A stretch of 64,000 bases of DNA, taken from the NCBI RefSeq assembly GCF_026212465.1, contig NC_080062.1, forward strand, positions 2,299,001-2,363,000. Direction: 5' to 3'. Shown here in pieces: positions 25,882-38,220 of this stretch. The notes under the pieces were generated by a model. That model was not told where the DNA came from, made no database searches, and saw only the letters and a program-made list of their open reading frames with translations. How positions within the stretch are numbered: the stretch's first letter is position 1; every line of letters starts with the position of its first letter. Made by a program: the position numbers and the translations under genes. Source of the DNA: Amaranthus tricolor (taxonomy: Eukaryota; Streptophyta; Magnoliopsida; Caryophyllales; Amaranthaceae).

Positions 25882-26067
25882 CCTATTTGGAGTTGGTGTT
25901 ATAACCTATTTATAACCTATTAAAGTTGGTATTTTGAGATGGTGTTATAACTTATTAAAGTTGATATTATAACCTATTTGGAGATGCTAACTTTAATAGG
26001 TTATTATACCAACTTTAACATGTTATACTACCAATTTGAATAGGTTATAATACCAACTCCAAATAGG
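25882..26067. repeat. 186-bp foldback/hairpin upstream of the DUF2854-like gene
   Basis: The left end is CCTATTTGGAGTTGGTGTTA. The right end, reverse-complemented, is CCTATTTGGAGTTGGTATTA. Both arms are made of repeated TTGGTRTTATAACCTATTAAAG-like words. The whole segment can pair over about 90 bp. It ends 340 bp before the ATG at 26407. No target duplication is clear. Confidence 0.7.
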
Positions 26068-26406
26068 ATTACACAACACGTATTTTTCTAATAGTTGTTT
26101 TTCTAAGTAATAATGAGCCAGCCCATTTGAGATACGCCTCTTATAAGACGGTCTCAAGTATGAATTTGTGAACAACCAAAGCAACCATTTGAGACATGAA
26201 ACCAGATTGGGCTGCCCAAAATTTAAATCCAAACGGCCTAAAAGCGAAAAGCCCAATAAAACTCTTTTTCGGACCTCATAAAATAATGAGTAGAGAAGGA
26301 AGTGACAAGTAATCAATCTTTCTATGGAGTACAAATGTAACAATTTGGCGGTTGAAAATCGTTTAATTTGATTTTATCTCTCCTAAATCTCTCCAAATCG
26401 GCATCA

Positions 26407-29400
26407 ATGGCGGTTTCTCCTCTCTACGTTTGCCGCAACTATTTTCTCTCTCCTACTGGATATCATCATAATCAGTTCCAACTATCCACCATTACTAAGC
26501 TTCCCTCTGTTTCTTCTTCTTCTTCTTCTTCTTCTGCTATATTACTCAAAAATCGACTCAATTTCTCGTCTAAACGGCAGCGTTTTGTGCTTGTAGCTCA
26601 AGCTGTAGATTCTTCTTCTTCTTCACCTTCAACAGCTTCTACCACCGACAAATCGATTGTTCCTGATGATCAGTTTTCCCTCTCTAAGGTAGTAGTTTTA
26701 CTAATTCTTTTTTTTTTAGTTTGTTTGACCTTATTTATTGTTTTGCTTGAATTATTTCGTTATTTATTATTTTTTCGTGTTTATTCTGTTCTTGGATTAT
26801 TGTTGAGTGATGAATTGGTGATGATATTGAGCGTTTCATATAGTCAAGATGACATTGGAATCAGTTGTATGCTGGTATTTATGTTATCACACCAATTGAT
26901 TGGAATTGAGATTTACTCATCAAACTGAAATAAATAGAAAGTAAATTATTAGAATTTATTAAGCATTAATATGAGAGATCGAAAGTAATGTGAAAAACTG
27001 TTTAGGAATGAATTGAATCATAGCTAAGTTGTGAAGAGCACGCTTTCAGCTCACCGAATTAATTTATAATTTTCATCTAAACAATTCTCTTACTCTTTAA
27101 AGCAAGTTTCAGGCTATAATTAGACATTGACTGCTAGGCAGTATCAAAAGCAAGTCAGCTAACCATATAAACATTTTCACTGTGTAAAATAAGTTGTCAG
27201 GATACATCGACCAGGACTCCAAAGGAATGATAAGCAAAAAGTATACCAATTTATAAGCTTCAGGATTTAGCCATGATAGACCAAGATGGAAAAGAACTAA
27301 CAGGTTTGGAGAAGTTAAGGACATATAAAATAAGTGAAGAGAACACAATCATTGGTAAACCACCTTATACATGAATTTTGTGTTGCAGAAATTATGGAAA
27401 ACTAAGTGTGGCACAAGTGTGGATGTGAAAATGTTTCTAATTATAGGAAAATAAAGTATGATTCTTCATATATTTTGTGATTAAATTGGGTATCAAGTGT
27501 TATGTTTAGAATAAGCACAGATTATGCTAATTTATAAGCTTCAGGATTAACCATGATTGACCAAGATGGAACAGAACTAATAAGTTTGGAGAAGTATAGG
27601 ACACATAAAATAAGGTGATGAGATCGCATCCATTAGGAGATCTCGACCACCTCTTTGGCTCTGACAAGCTTTTGCGTTGGAGATTTTATGGAAGTAACTA
27701 AGTATGGCACAATTGTGGATGTGAAAATGTTTCTATTTATAGGATAATAAAGAATGAATCTTATATTAAATGATTATATTGGGTATCAAGTGTCATTTTT
27801 AGAAATTGGTTGTCTTGAATGTATGTCACGCGTCAACATTCTAAATTTTTCTTGAAGTTCTAAATGAGACTTTCACGACTCCACTCTTGTTACCTTACTG
27901 TGCATCCTTCCCTTTATAATACGGGAATTTATTCACTTATTTCCCTCATGAATTCACATTTATATTGTTGTTTAGAAATGGAGGGAATATTGGATTAGGG
28001 ACCAGATACCTTTGCTTATTTGATCATTTGATGGTTTAAGAGAACGAGGGGATGCAAACCTAGGTTATTTTATATCAAGTATGACTGTGCCTGGATAGTT
28101 TAGATTCAGGTTTGAAACCCAAAGGGCATGAATTTTTATGAGATACTCGTGATCTTAGAGACACATTTCTATAAATGACCCGATGCCTGGGTGGGGAATA
28201 TGTGCGTGTCTCTCAGATGTGAACTTTACTGCACTTGTTTAGTCGGTAAATGCTGAATTATTTCATGTGTTATATGCACAAGTGATTAAAGTTGTTCTCT
28301 ACCATAACTAAAGTGGGACTATCTTTCACTTTTCAGATTTCTTTAGGTGTCGTGGGACTTGGAAGTGGACTCACACTACTTTCGTAAGAGCTTTGATGGT
28401 TATATGTATTCAATTTTTGTTCAAGCATATAGATAATTATCTACACACATGTTCATGTCATGCAGGTATGGCTTTGGTGCTTACTTTAATATACTTCCTG
28501 GATCAGAATGGTCAGCAATAATGTTGACTTACGGTTTCCCCGTTGCAGTTATTGGCATGGCCCTCAAGGTGAAATTTATTGACTTGCACATCATGGATGA
28601 AATTAATGCAATAATTTGGACTTCCATATCAACCAGTGTTGATAAATGTGCCAAGGAAGTAGATTGTGGTTGAAAATCTTGCATTTTATTGTAGCTTATC
28701 CGGATCAGTATTTCGAGTTTATGATGCTTTAATGACTTGGTCAACCATAACACATAATAATTACTCCTTATTAAACTTGCTTGGAAATTTTTATGTGATA
28801 TTTGTTCAATCATAATTTCGTTATTCACTTTTGTAGTATGCAGAACTAAAACCTGTTCCATGTGTAACTTATTTTAATGCTCAAATGTTGCGGGATAAGT
28901 GTGCTACTGAAGTTCTTAAGCAGGTTAGTTTCAATTGAGTGGAAACTTTAAAGTGAAACCATAGGTTTACATATTCTCCTTTGTTCTATGCATTTAACTC
29001 TGTATGGCTAATAATTTTATTTGCTTTGCTGATATTTGATGAACTGCCTGCTGCGACCTTTTAGGTGAAGACTGATGTTACAAGATTTCGTTATGGAGAT
29101 GAACAACATCTTGATGAGGCTTTGAAACGAATTTTCCAATATGGTCAGGTATGTTGTCTGATAATTATTTTACCTAACTGGTTAACACTATAAAAGAATA
29201 TTTTCAGTTGTTAAATTGTGCGAGGCCATTTACAGTACCATGGACCTCTGTTTAATAGTGTTTTGCTACTATTTCAAAATTCATTCTATTATTTTCTTTC
29301 TTTCTATTCTTTCCTTTCCAACATTTTGTAGAAGGATTAATATATGATCTTGCACATATAGAAAATATTTAGTATCAATCATTTCCGAAGTTTGTCTCTA

Positions 29401-32045
29401 ACAGTGCATTTTCCACTCAGTTGATTTGACAGACAAAGATCACTTGTGTGCATGAAATTTTAGAACCACCTACTATTTGCTAATATTAACAACTATGTAT
29501 GGGAAAGTCACTTAAGTGTTCCGGGAATCATATCTTGGTTTTGGTTAATTTTAGTTCTTGAGTATATGTAAATACCTTGACAATCTAATTTAAATTTTTA
29601 TATACGGGTTATTTCGGCTCGGATCGAGTCATATATACTTGGTTTTGGTTAATCAGGTCAATTTTGGACGGCTCTAGGAAAGAGTAAAAAGAAATTCTTG
29701 TCTAGTTCTGAACCTAATATTTTCCTTTTGAAGTGAAATTTAAAATAATTTGGCACCTCTACAAGGTCAAATCATTGTGAATTACCTTAATGGTTAATGG
29801 TCTGATGGATAAGTTACCATGGTTATCTATAAATTAGCTGTTATATCAATCTTGAAATTTGAATTTTAATCGACCAAAGAAAATGATATGAGCAAACTTG
29901 TAAGTCGTAAAAGAGCTAACATTTCTTTCACCGGAGAGCTTATGAAGTTAGACTTTTGTTTCGTATAATGAAATTTGCTTTGATGTATCTTACGTGTAGG
30001 GTGGAGGTATTCCAAGGAGAAGTGCTCCAATCCTTCAAATGATCCGTGAAGAAGTATGTTTTCTTTTCATACCCTTCTGATTTTTTACTGTTAGAAATTT
30101 GTAGCTTGTTTATAAGTATTATGAAATGAAAAGACAAGTTTTTATATATCACCAAAAAGAATCTATACATTAAGTACATTGTAAACACAGCAAAACATGG
30201 AAATTTGGGAAGGGCTTACCTTCTAAGAAGGGCCTCCTTTCCCAAACTCCATTACAAATGCAAATGATTCAACCACTGACTATTTCTGCCGCTCACTTTC
30301 TTAGGTAATACAGAATTCACCCTCATTTCTACTTTTTCCCCTAATTCCTTCTATCACTTCTACTGGAGCCTTAACATGATATGGTAAAGCATAGCTACAG
30401 TTGCTTCTTATAATACCTTCTTAAACCAGCCCTTACATGCCTTTTTGCATCCACGTGCTATTGGTTGTTAATGATCTGACATCTGAGTTGTATATTTGGA
30501 TTTATTTTAGATTTGGCTTTTATGTGTTCACTTTCCTTTTCTAAACGTATCTTCACTACTACACCCACCAGATAATGTCCGAGTAAAGTTGTAATTGTTC
30601 TTTGGTTTGCATTCATGTATTTGTGGAACTTGTTTCTTCTTTAGGTTTCAATGTATGCCACTGTTGTTTTGTTCTGTTCTAGAAGTTAAATATTGAATTG
30701 ATATTTAGCATGTAAAAACTTCAACTGTTTTCCATGCCATTCCGTGAAAATGACGATTGTACATATTGGCATCAGATCTTTTCTTGTCATAATAACTGCT
30801 TTCTCAGATAGAACTGGCAAAAGTGAATGAATTTAGATATGATCATGTTGTGAATTCAAGCTTGTGTACCATCTGTCCAGGTGACTGAAGATGGCAAATA
30901 TTGCTTAGTGTTGGTGTTTGAAGCAAAAACTCTGCAGCTCTCAGATTTTGAACAAAGACAGGTAAGATAAAATGTTTGTTAGTATCTTTGTTGGTGAAGA
31001 TACCCTCTTCCAGAGCATTAGCTTTTCTAGCCTGAAACTGGTTTTTACGTGATGATGTCCTTTTAACTTGCATCATGCTCCATGCAAAGCCTTAATCCCA
31101 AAAGATTGGGGTTGGCTACATTAACCAATAGATCATTTTCTATGGTCGTTCATGTGGATTCTTCTTCTCCATTCGCATCATGCACCAAAGTTAATTAACC
31201 ACAAAGTTTGGGACTCCACAAAAACTGAAGTTGTAAATCTCGTGTCAAAACAGGTGTGCAAAATTTAGCGTATAGGGTATCAGTGTGAACCAATCTAAAT
31301 CTCCTCGTCTTGGTTATTCACGCAAAATGTTTAATTCTTTGGACCAGTGATAGCTACTCCATTGAACTATAAATTATTGCCTCTTTTTTTTCTCAGGCAA
31401 AATTTGCATCATTCTTTGGACCAGGAATCACTGCTGAAGTTGGTAAGTGATACTTCTATTAATCTTCTTCCCTATTTGATCAGCTTTACTGCAAATCTGT
31501 TTTTACCGGTAAAAGATTAAATCTCAAATGTTTTGCCTTGCTTGTTAAATATGAAGTTAAATCATCTGATTCTTTCTAAACTAGACCAGCATAATTTTAG
31601 CCTCCATCGAAATCAATATTAGAACAAAATTAGTAGTGTTAACCAAAAGTAGTATTCTTGTTACCAAAAACTCGAGCAAAGTTGTTAGTAAACACCAAAT
31701 TATTCTGTCTAGCATGCATTAGGAAAGAAGCTTACCATCTATCGTAAACACCAAAGCAAGAAAGTTCAATAGTAATTTTTTTCGATGCTAACATTTTATT
31801 AACTTAACTAAGCTGTACTTGAAACCGCTAGAACCATATTTGAGCCAAGTCTCTATATTGATCCATAATCAAAACTCGTATCATGTATAGTACTTAATGA
31901 TGATAATTGCGACCAGACGAACTATCCTGTGCTTTCAAAGATTTTATAGCAAACCCTAGATGCTTCACTGAGTTATTTTCGTTTCACAGGGAAAGCAGGA
32001 AATGATCTTTACGAAGTTCGTCTGATATCTAATACACAAGCGTAA
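26407..32045 (+). CDS. Plastid-type DUF2854-like membrane protein, 279 aa, nine exons
   Basis: Exons: 26407..26688, 28337..28383, 28466..28568, 28837..28923, 29065..29148, 30000..30053, 30881..30961, 31397..31442, 31990..32045. All are GT-AG and total 840 nt ending in TAA. Residues 1 to about 65 are rich in Ser, Asn, Arg and Lys with few acids (a poly-Ser run comes from TCT/TCA repeats), as in a plastid transit peptide. Two membrane-type segments follow: ISLGVVGLGSGLTLLSYGFG (about 95-114) and LTYGFPVAVIGMAL (about 131-144). The soluble part contains YAELKPVPCVTYFNAQ, DVTRFRYGDEQHLDEALKRI, GGGIPRRSAPILQMIREE and AKFASFFGPGITAEVGKAGN. This order fits the DUF2854 family shared by cyanobacteria and plants, from memory. 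Biochemical role unknown; probably in a plastid membrane. Intron 1 is 1.6 kb. Confidence 0.8.
31082..31185. repeat. AAAGATTGGGGTYGGCTA dispersed repeat, copy in intron 7
   Basis: It reads GCAAAGCCTTAATCCCAAAA, GATTGGGGTTGGCTACATTA, then ATAGATCATTTTCTATGGTC and TTCATGTGGATTCTTCT. Related copies lie at 41216-41285, 41690-41805 and 46820-46925. It is a common type of plant dispersed repeat; its mobility class is not determined. Confidence 0.55.
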
Positions 32046-33974
32046 CGGAGTAGTCTACCGTAAAGAAAGAACTCAGTCTTCTAGCAGCCTGATTGTAGGC
32101 TATGTGAGATTTTTGTATAGTTGTTTATAGGAGTACATAGAAAAAATACTACTAGCTTGTTCATATGCCTTTGGATTATATGTCTAACCTTATATTATAA
32201 GATACTAATATCATATTCAATTATAATTGTTGGTTATTTCATATGATACTACCTTTGTACAATTAAATTAATTAGTAAAATTAAAAGTTCATTGAGAAAA
32301 GAAGTTGATATTAGTAAAAAAAAAAAGTTAGGTGTCTTTTTAATGTGCATTGTTCCTTATTAAAAACTATGGTGAAATGGACAAGGTGATTAAAAATAAA
32401 ATAAAATTTGTTATTTGCATTTTATTAGTGTATTACTTAAATGAATAAATGATACAAAGTTACAATTTTTTTTATTATAGTTTTCCTTTTTATTTCATTC
32501 TTTTTACTTTTAAGTTTTTCATTCTATTGTTTAAGTTATTTATTTCTCACAATAAAAATTTGGTTTTTTATTAATTACCAAATGATTTATCACATTGAAA
32601 ACTCACAATAATTTTGTAATCATTTAAGTAATAGTATTTTCTTATTTTCAAAAAATTTTCAATGTTGTTGTAAAAATAATCGAATCTATTTATGCATTTA
32701 ATTGTGACTCGAAGTATATCAGACTTAATTAATGAATTACATTTCATGCATTAGGATTTTAGGATTAAAAAAATAAATGGTTATTTATTAAAAATAATTA
32801 AACATTTTTGAGATACTCTTCTAGACAATGACTCTATTGTGGTATATGATAGTTTATAGCAGTATAAATTAAATTAAGAAATAAATATATTACATATACA
32901 AATTAGAGAAATTATATTTCCTTTTCCCTCATTATCCCATCTAATTCAAATTAAACAGAAATAAATATTTTCCTAAAATCTCTGCTGGCTCTTTTATTTA
33001 TTTATTTATGTTTTTTATTGGATAATAATTAAAATAATATACTTTTCAGCTTTAATAAGGAAATTATCTGTATATAAAAAGTTATATCTCTGCTGGCTCT
33101 TTATTTTGTTGAATAATATATCTTTATTGGATAATATATATGGAATAGTATAATTTTCTTTAGTAATAGAAAGAAAATCTGTTTATAAAAGATATTTTAC
33201 TCACTTTTTCAAAAAATCAAAATAATACAGAAAATTTTTGATTTTCTTTTATACTTTTAATTTAAGTCGATTTCATACCTTATTTGTAAGAGTAGGTCTT
33301 GTATGGACATAGATAGTGTGCGCTAAAATAATGCGTACCAACTTTAAACTTAAGGAGTGTGAGTTAGACAGTGTAATTAAGTGGAGTGAATAGTACGCAT
33401 GTCAAACAGATCAAGTTCGGTTGGGTTCGGGTTCATGTTTGGGTCATTTATATATAAATAGGTCAAAAAAACCCTTGATTTGGGTCAAACATATCATGTT
33501 AACCTGCTTTCGACCCACTTGACCCATTTTAAAGTTTTTTGTTTACATTTCAAGGTCTTTAACATTAAATATATCTTATCCTTTAGGCGTAAATTTAAAA
33601 TATTTCTAAGCAGTGGTAGATCCAAAATTTATATTAAGTGAGTTCAAAAAGTCATAGTCAAAGTCGATAATAAGTCAGTCAATCGAAAATTTTGTAATTA
33701 CTCCATATTTACTCCATATAAATTATCAATTTATGTCATTGTCATAAACAAATAAGGTAAATATCTAAAGGTTCGAAATGTCAAGTGGTTATTGTTAACA
33801 AAAAAATTTAATTTGGGCTGAAAAATTATATTTTATTTAAAAAATAGTATTTTATAGCAGCCCATAGATCATACTCATAAGTATCCGACAAACTGATATA
33901 AAAAAGTTTATAGCCTATTATAAATTTAGTCATTCATATTCATTCAAATTTATTCATAAATGTCACTATAATAA

Positions 33975-34100
33975 TATACTACTTTTAATTTTAATTACAC
34001 TTTCTAGTTATCTAAATGTGTATACTACTTTTAATTTTAATTACACTTTCTAGTTATCTAAATGTGTATACTACTTTTAATTTTAATTACAATATCTAAA
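33975..34100 (+). repeat. 46-bp tandem repeat, about 2.7 copies
   Basis: TATACTACTTTTAATTTTAA starts at 33975, 34021 and 34067. The first two copies are almost identical and continue through TTACACTTTCTAGTTATCTA. The third is truncated. Confidence 0.9.
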
Positions 34101-36380
34101 TGTCAAGAAGGTTCAATTGAATAACCTTATTTTATTTTTCTATAATATACATATCAATACACCTTAATTTTCGAGAGTCGGAATAGTCCATTGGGGTCAA
34201 ATGACCACATGGGCACATGTGTGCCTCCATCTTTATTTATGAGTTGTTTATATTGTAGTTACAATGAAAAATTTAATAAAATTAAATAAATTAAATTCAG
34301 GTTATATCATAGTTATCAGAATCTCGATGATAATATACGATTTCAAGATTCTAAAATAAGCGAGTTATCCAAATTTTAAGTATGTTCTTATTAATGGTAG
34401 GATTGCACGTCCCTACTAAGATCAAGAATTTGACGATGGAATCATAACACGATTTTACGATCCTAAAATCCAACAAATCAATATTCTAACTATTACTTAC
34501 ATATAAATATAGTTAAAAAAATATCGTTATTATAATTATGAAAATTCATGTACTACTTAATAATTTGAGCTTCATAAATGATTATTAAAAGTTTTCTTTT
34601 AATCAATTAAATAATAAAGTCAAATAAATCTTTATTTATGGCTCAAAACCTTAAAGATGAACTAAAATGAACAAATATGGCTGATAAACAATTATCATAA
34701 AGCACATCAAAATATATTTGTAAGATTTTACTATTCTACAGTCCGATTTTACTGAATTTGATCCTACCCCTTATTGAGCCTAAGTAGGCTTCCGATTCCA
34801 ACAACCTTGGGTTATATTGGTTGATTTGACTCGAAAATAATAACTAAATGAGTTATACAAGTTTATTTTAGGTTTAAAATTTTAACTTTAACATAACCCA
34901 TTAAATAAATAGATTAGGTTGGGTCGACCCATTTTATTAATTGAGTCAAAAATCTCAACATCGACTTATTTCGGGTTAGGTTTAAATTGAGTCAATTATA
35001 AGTTGGGTCAGTTTTTGTCGAACCTAGTGGGGAGTGAGTAATATAGACTTGTGAATAAAAGATTAAGAAAAGGTGCACACTAAAAATATTATAGACTAAA
35101 TCGATTTTCGCTTGGATTGAGGGCAAATATTTAAGGGGTAAATAAAAATCAAACTGGGAAAACAAAGTTAGTTAGATAGATTTAAAGGAATTTGATTGTT
35201 AAAGAGATAAAAGAATTTGCTAGAAAATAATGAAAAATGGATAACATAGCAATATGTTCCCTTATTTTGGTGTATAAATTTACACTAAGGGAGAGTGAGA
35301 GAATTCTTTACCTCCAAATGAGGGAAATCAACCTCTTTTTTATTCATCTTTTTTAATTTACTCTCATTCTACCTATATCACAATTATTTTAATAACTTTA
35401 TCTGCATCTCTTATTACCTTTGTTACATTAGTTAGATTTCTTTATCTCTTTAAATATTTACTCTCAATCAAGCTACCCTTTACTTACCCTATTTTTAATG
35501 CCTTACTTCTCCAATTTTCACTATAAAAATCCAAGCATTTTGTCTCATTATCACCAATGATCTCACGAAAAACATTTCACAAAATAACATTTTTCATCTC
35601 AAGTGTTTACTTATGTAAGCTTAGTTCTTATTGAACTTAAATTCCTATTGTTTTTACTTCAAAACATCTTACATAATTTTTTATAATTAAATTTCAAACA
35701 CATTTTGAGTTACAAATAACTATACTCTTATAAGCATTAAATTTGTGTTTGTTTATATATTTTCTCCTATTTTGCATAATCATAACAATTTTCTTAAAAG
35801 ACTTACACAAATCGATGATTTTATAGTTTTAAAGGTAATATAAATATATATATATATTTTTTTTGAGTGATGTTGACTTACAAAATTGTGCTAAGAACTA
35901 TTTCTAAAAGTACTTAATTTTTGTATTTATCCCTACAAAAATTTATCCAAAGTTTTTTGACGTGATGGATAACTAAATTCATCCCTACATAAATTTATTC
36001 AAAGTTTTTTTGACATAAACAATTATCATGTAGCATCTCAATAATTTATGATATCAATTTTCAAAGAACATTCAAAGTTTCTAGCCAGTTCAAATCAACC
36101 GGTCCAAACCTCAACCAGATGTCCGGATGTAATAGGTCCGGTCTTCGATCCTCAAAATGTTAAAATTCGAACTTTCGGTCCAACCAGTTCCGGTCCGGTC
36201 CAATCTGGATTTGGACTCGTGCACACCACTATCCAAAACCGTTTCAACATGCATGAGACAAGCTTATATAATTAGCTAAAAATACTAATATACTCCTAAA
36301 ATTACGTCTTACGGTTTTTACTACTTTAATGGTTTTTAAAATATATACACACACATGTATATATATATTTATATATGTAG

Positions 36381-36381
<1 letters not shown>

Positions 36382-36455
<74 letters not shown>
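36382..36455. repeat. (TA)n microsatellite, about 37 units
   Basis: An uninterrupted alternating T/A tract follows GTAGC and ends at AATGATATTATCG. Confidence 0.95.
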
Positions 36456-36457
<2 letters not shown>

Positions 36458-37696
36458 GATATTATCGAGACCATATATAATCTATAAAGAAAATATCAAA
36501 AATTATATACTTACTATCTTATTAAAATTGCTTATTTTTAAATTGACCTAATTAGTGACAGGAGAATATATAAATTAAAGAGTGTTAATTTATTGATATT
36601 TTATTATAGGTGAAGCTATTAGTTATGTTTTGTTCATTGCTAGTGACCTCAGTTATATTTAAAACTTAATGTTGAAATTAAAATTTTTTCATAAACAACG
36701 TTAATTTTGGAAATCACACGCGTAAATAATATTTTTAGCGAATACCAATTAACTTTTCCTTTTATCGTACCCAAAGTGAATAAAAAAATACAAGACAAAA
36801 GTTACTTTTCTTTTTTCTATTTATTTATTTTTTAATTTTATTTCTAATAAATATAAAATTAAAAAAAAGCCGAATATCACAGCTTTTGCAGAAATAAACA
36901 CCATAACTTTTTGTAGCAAAAAAATCAGATTTAGGAATTAGGTCATTGTTTTATCACCTATTATTGAAGATTTTTTGCAATACTTTTAAAGATTTTTTTT
37001 AATTTAATTTTATTTGCTTATATTACATTAATCTTAAAGTTCGCCTTAATTTTGACTTCCTTAATCAATTAGCAGTCCGTTTAATTGTTAATAATAATAA
37101 AAGGTGATAATAAATATGACTTACAGTTAATCTTCTATGACACTATGCAACCAAGCAAACAGATTATTTAAAATTAACAATTAACTCTAAAAAATTTTAT
37201 ACTTTAAAACAAAATTAAGTAAATACTTCCAGTAACCTTCAATAATCTCAAATTTAATATTATCGTATTTCATTTGGAATTATTTACTATTTATGAATCA
37301 CTCTTAATTTATATTATATTCTTAATTTATAAGTTAAAACAAAGTCAAGTATAATCTTATTGGATTCATCTTAATATAAATTTTATATAGATTTTAATTA
37401 TGCACAATTTAATTTATTTAGTATTAAATTAGTGCATTGACCAAGCAAATAATATACTTGAACTAGATTAGAGCAAGTTTTATAAATTAGTATTTCATTA
37501 AGTTTATTTTAAGCTAACTTACCGTATTTTAATACTTTTCGAAATGAACAGAGAATATAAATTCATGCAAACATTTGTTTATTTATGTAGTTAATTCAAA
37601 TATTTTGATATATTAAGGCTTTGGCATTATTGTTGTTGTATACTTACTTATCTAATCATTATTGATATTAATTAATTATTTTTAATTAATTACCAG

Positions 37697-38203
37697 AGTT
37701 TAAGTTCTGAATGGACAAAGGAAGAAAATGAGGCATATGAGAAGGCTTTAGCATCACTTGAATCAGAGCTACATTTAACCAATGATGAAGATTTGGAGAA
37801 AATATTAAGGCAAATCCCAGGCAAAAAAACATTAGCAGAGTTAAAAGAACATCGCCAAAAATTAGTTGATGATATTGCAAATATCGTATCGGGAAAAGTT
37901 CCTTTACCATCCTATATGGATGATAAAAAGATGAAGATGAAGATGAAGATGAAGAAGAAAAAACCGAAGCCAAAAATGGATTCGGAGTGGCATTGCAGTA
38001 AAGGGGAGCCTTGGACCGTGCTAGAACACAAACTATTCCTTGCAGGACTAGAAAAGTTCGGAAAAGGTTCATGGAAAAGCATTTCGAGGCTTCTTAAAAC
38101 AAGGTCGTCGAGTCAGGTTGCTAGTCATGCTCAGAAGTACTTTGCGAGGTTAAAGAGAGAGGAAGAGAAGAAAAAGATCTTGGTATTGGTGATAAAGATG
38201 TGA
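37697..38203 (+). CDS. MYB transcription factor-like coding region (SHAQKYF class), likely truncated or decaying
   Basis: A splice-acceptor-like TTAATTACCAG precedes SLSSEWTKEENEAYEKAL, an N-terminal SANT/MYB helix start. The first domain continues to KILRQIPGKK, LAELKEHRQKLVDDI and VSGKVPLPSY, as in DIVARICATA-type plant MYBs. A second MYB domain has EPWTVLEHKLFLAGLEKFG, GSWKSISR and QVASHAQKYF (residues 143-149 counted from 37697), the class hallmark. The two Trp are present. The linker is replaced by a Lys/Met run from (AAGATG)n at about 37925-37960. The frame ends in TGA at 38201-38203. There is no in-frame ATG before 37916, so a start exon must lie upstream or the gene is broken. After residue about 157 the sequence continues in another frame into the repeat array. 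It would be a nuclear DNA-binding protein if made. Confidence 0.65.
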   Translation, partial: SLSSEWTKEENEAYEKALASLESELHLTNDEDLEKILRQIPGKKTLAELKEHRQKLVDDIANIVSGKVPLPSYMDDKKMKMKMKMKKKKPKPKMDSEWHCSKGEPWTVLEHKLFLAGLEKFGKGSWKSISRLLKTRSSSQVASHAQKYFARLKREEEKKKILVLVIKM

Positions 38204-38220
38204 AAGGCGACAAAGGTGGG

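Larger units (their letters stand above)
32046..37696. other. Intergenic spacer, no gene seen
   Basis: AT-rich throughout. It holds a 46-bp tandem repeat (33975-34100), a stretch with GGGTTCGGGTT/GACCCACTTGACCC words at about 33395-33540 and related words at about 34900-35040, a possible degenerate GAATC-rich MITE at 34311-34805, a GGTCCGGTC-containing patch at 36085-36235, and a long (TA)n tract. No RNA gene is visible. Confidence 0.55.

Noticed and set aside
26711..26928. Extension of the first DUF2854-like exon into a hydrophobic tail
   Set aside because: The GT donor at 26689 and frame-consistent exon 2 at 28337 show this part is intron.
34311..34805. Second copy of the GTTGTTAAAATYG MITE
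   Set aside because: Only word content is shared (GATTC/GAATC); the ends are too diverged to call.
36244..36474. ORF with alternating Tyr-Ile
   Set aside because: It is a translation of the (TA)n microsatellite.
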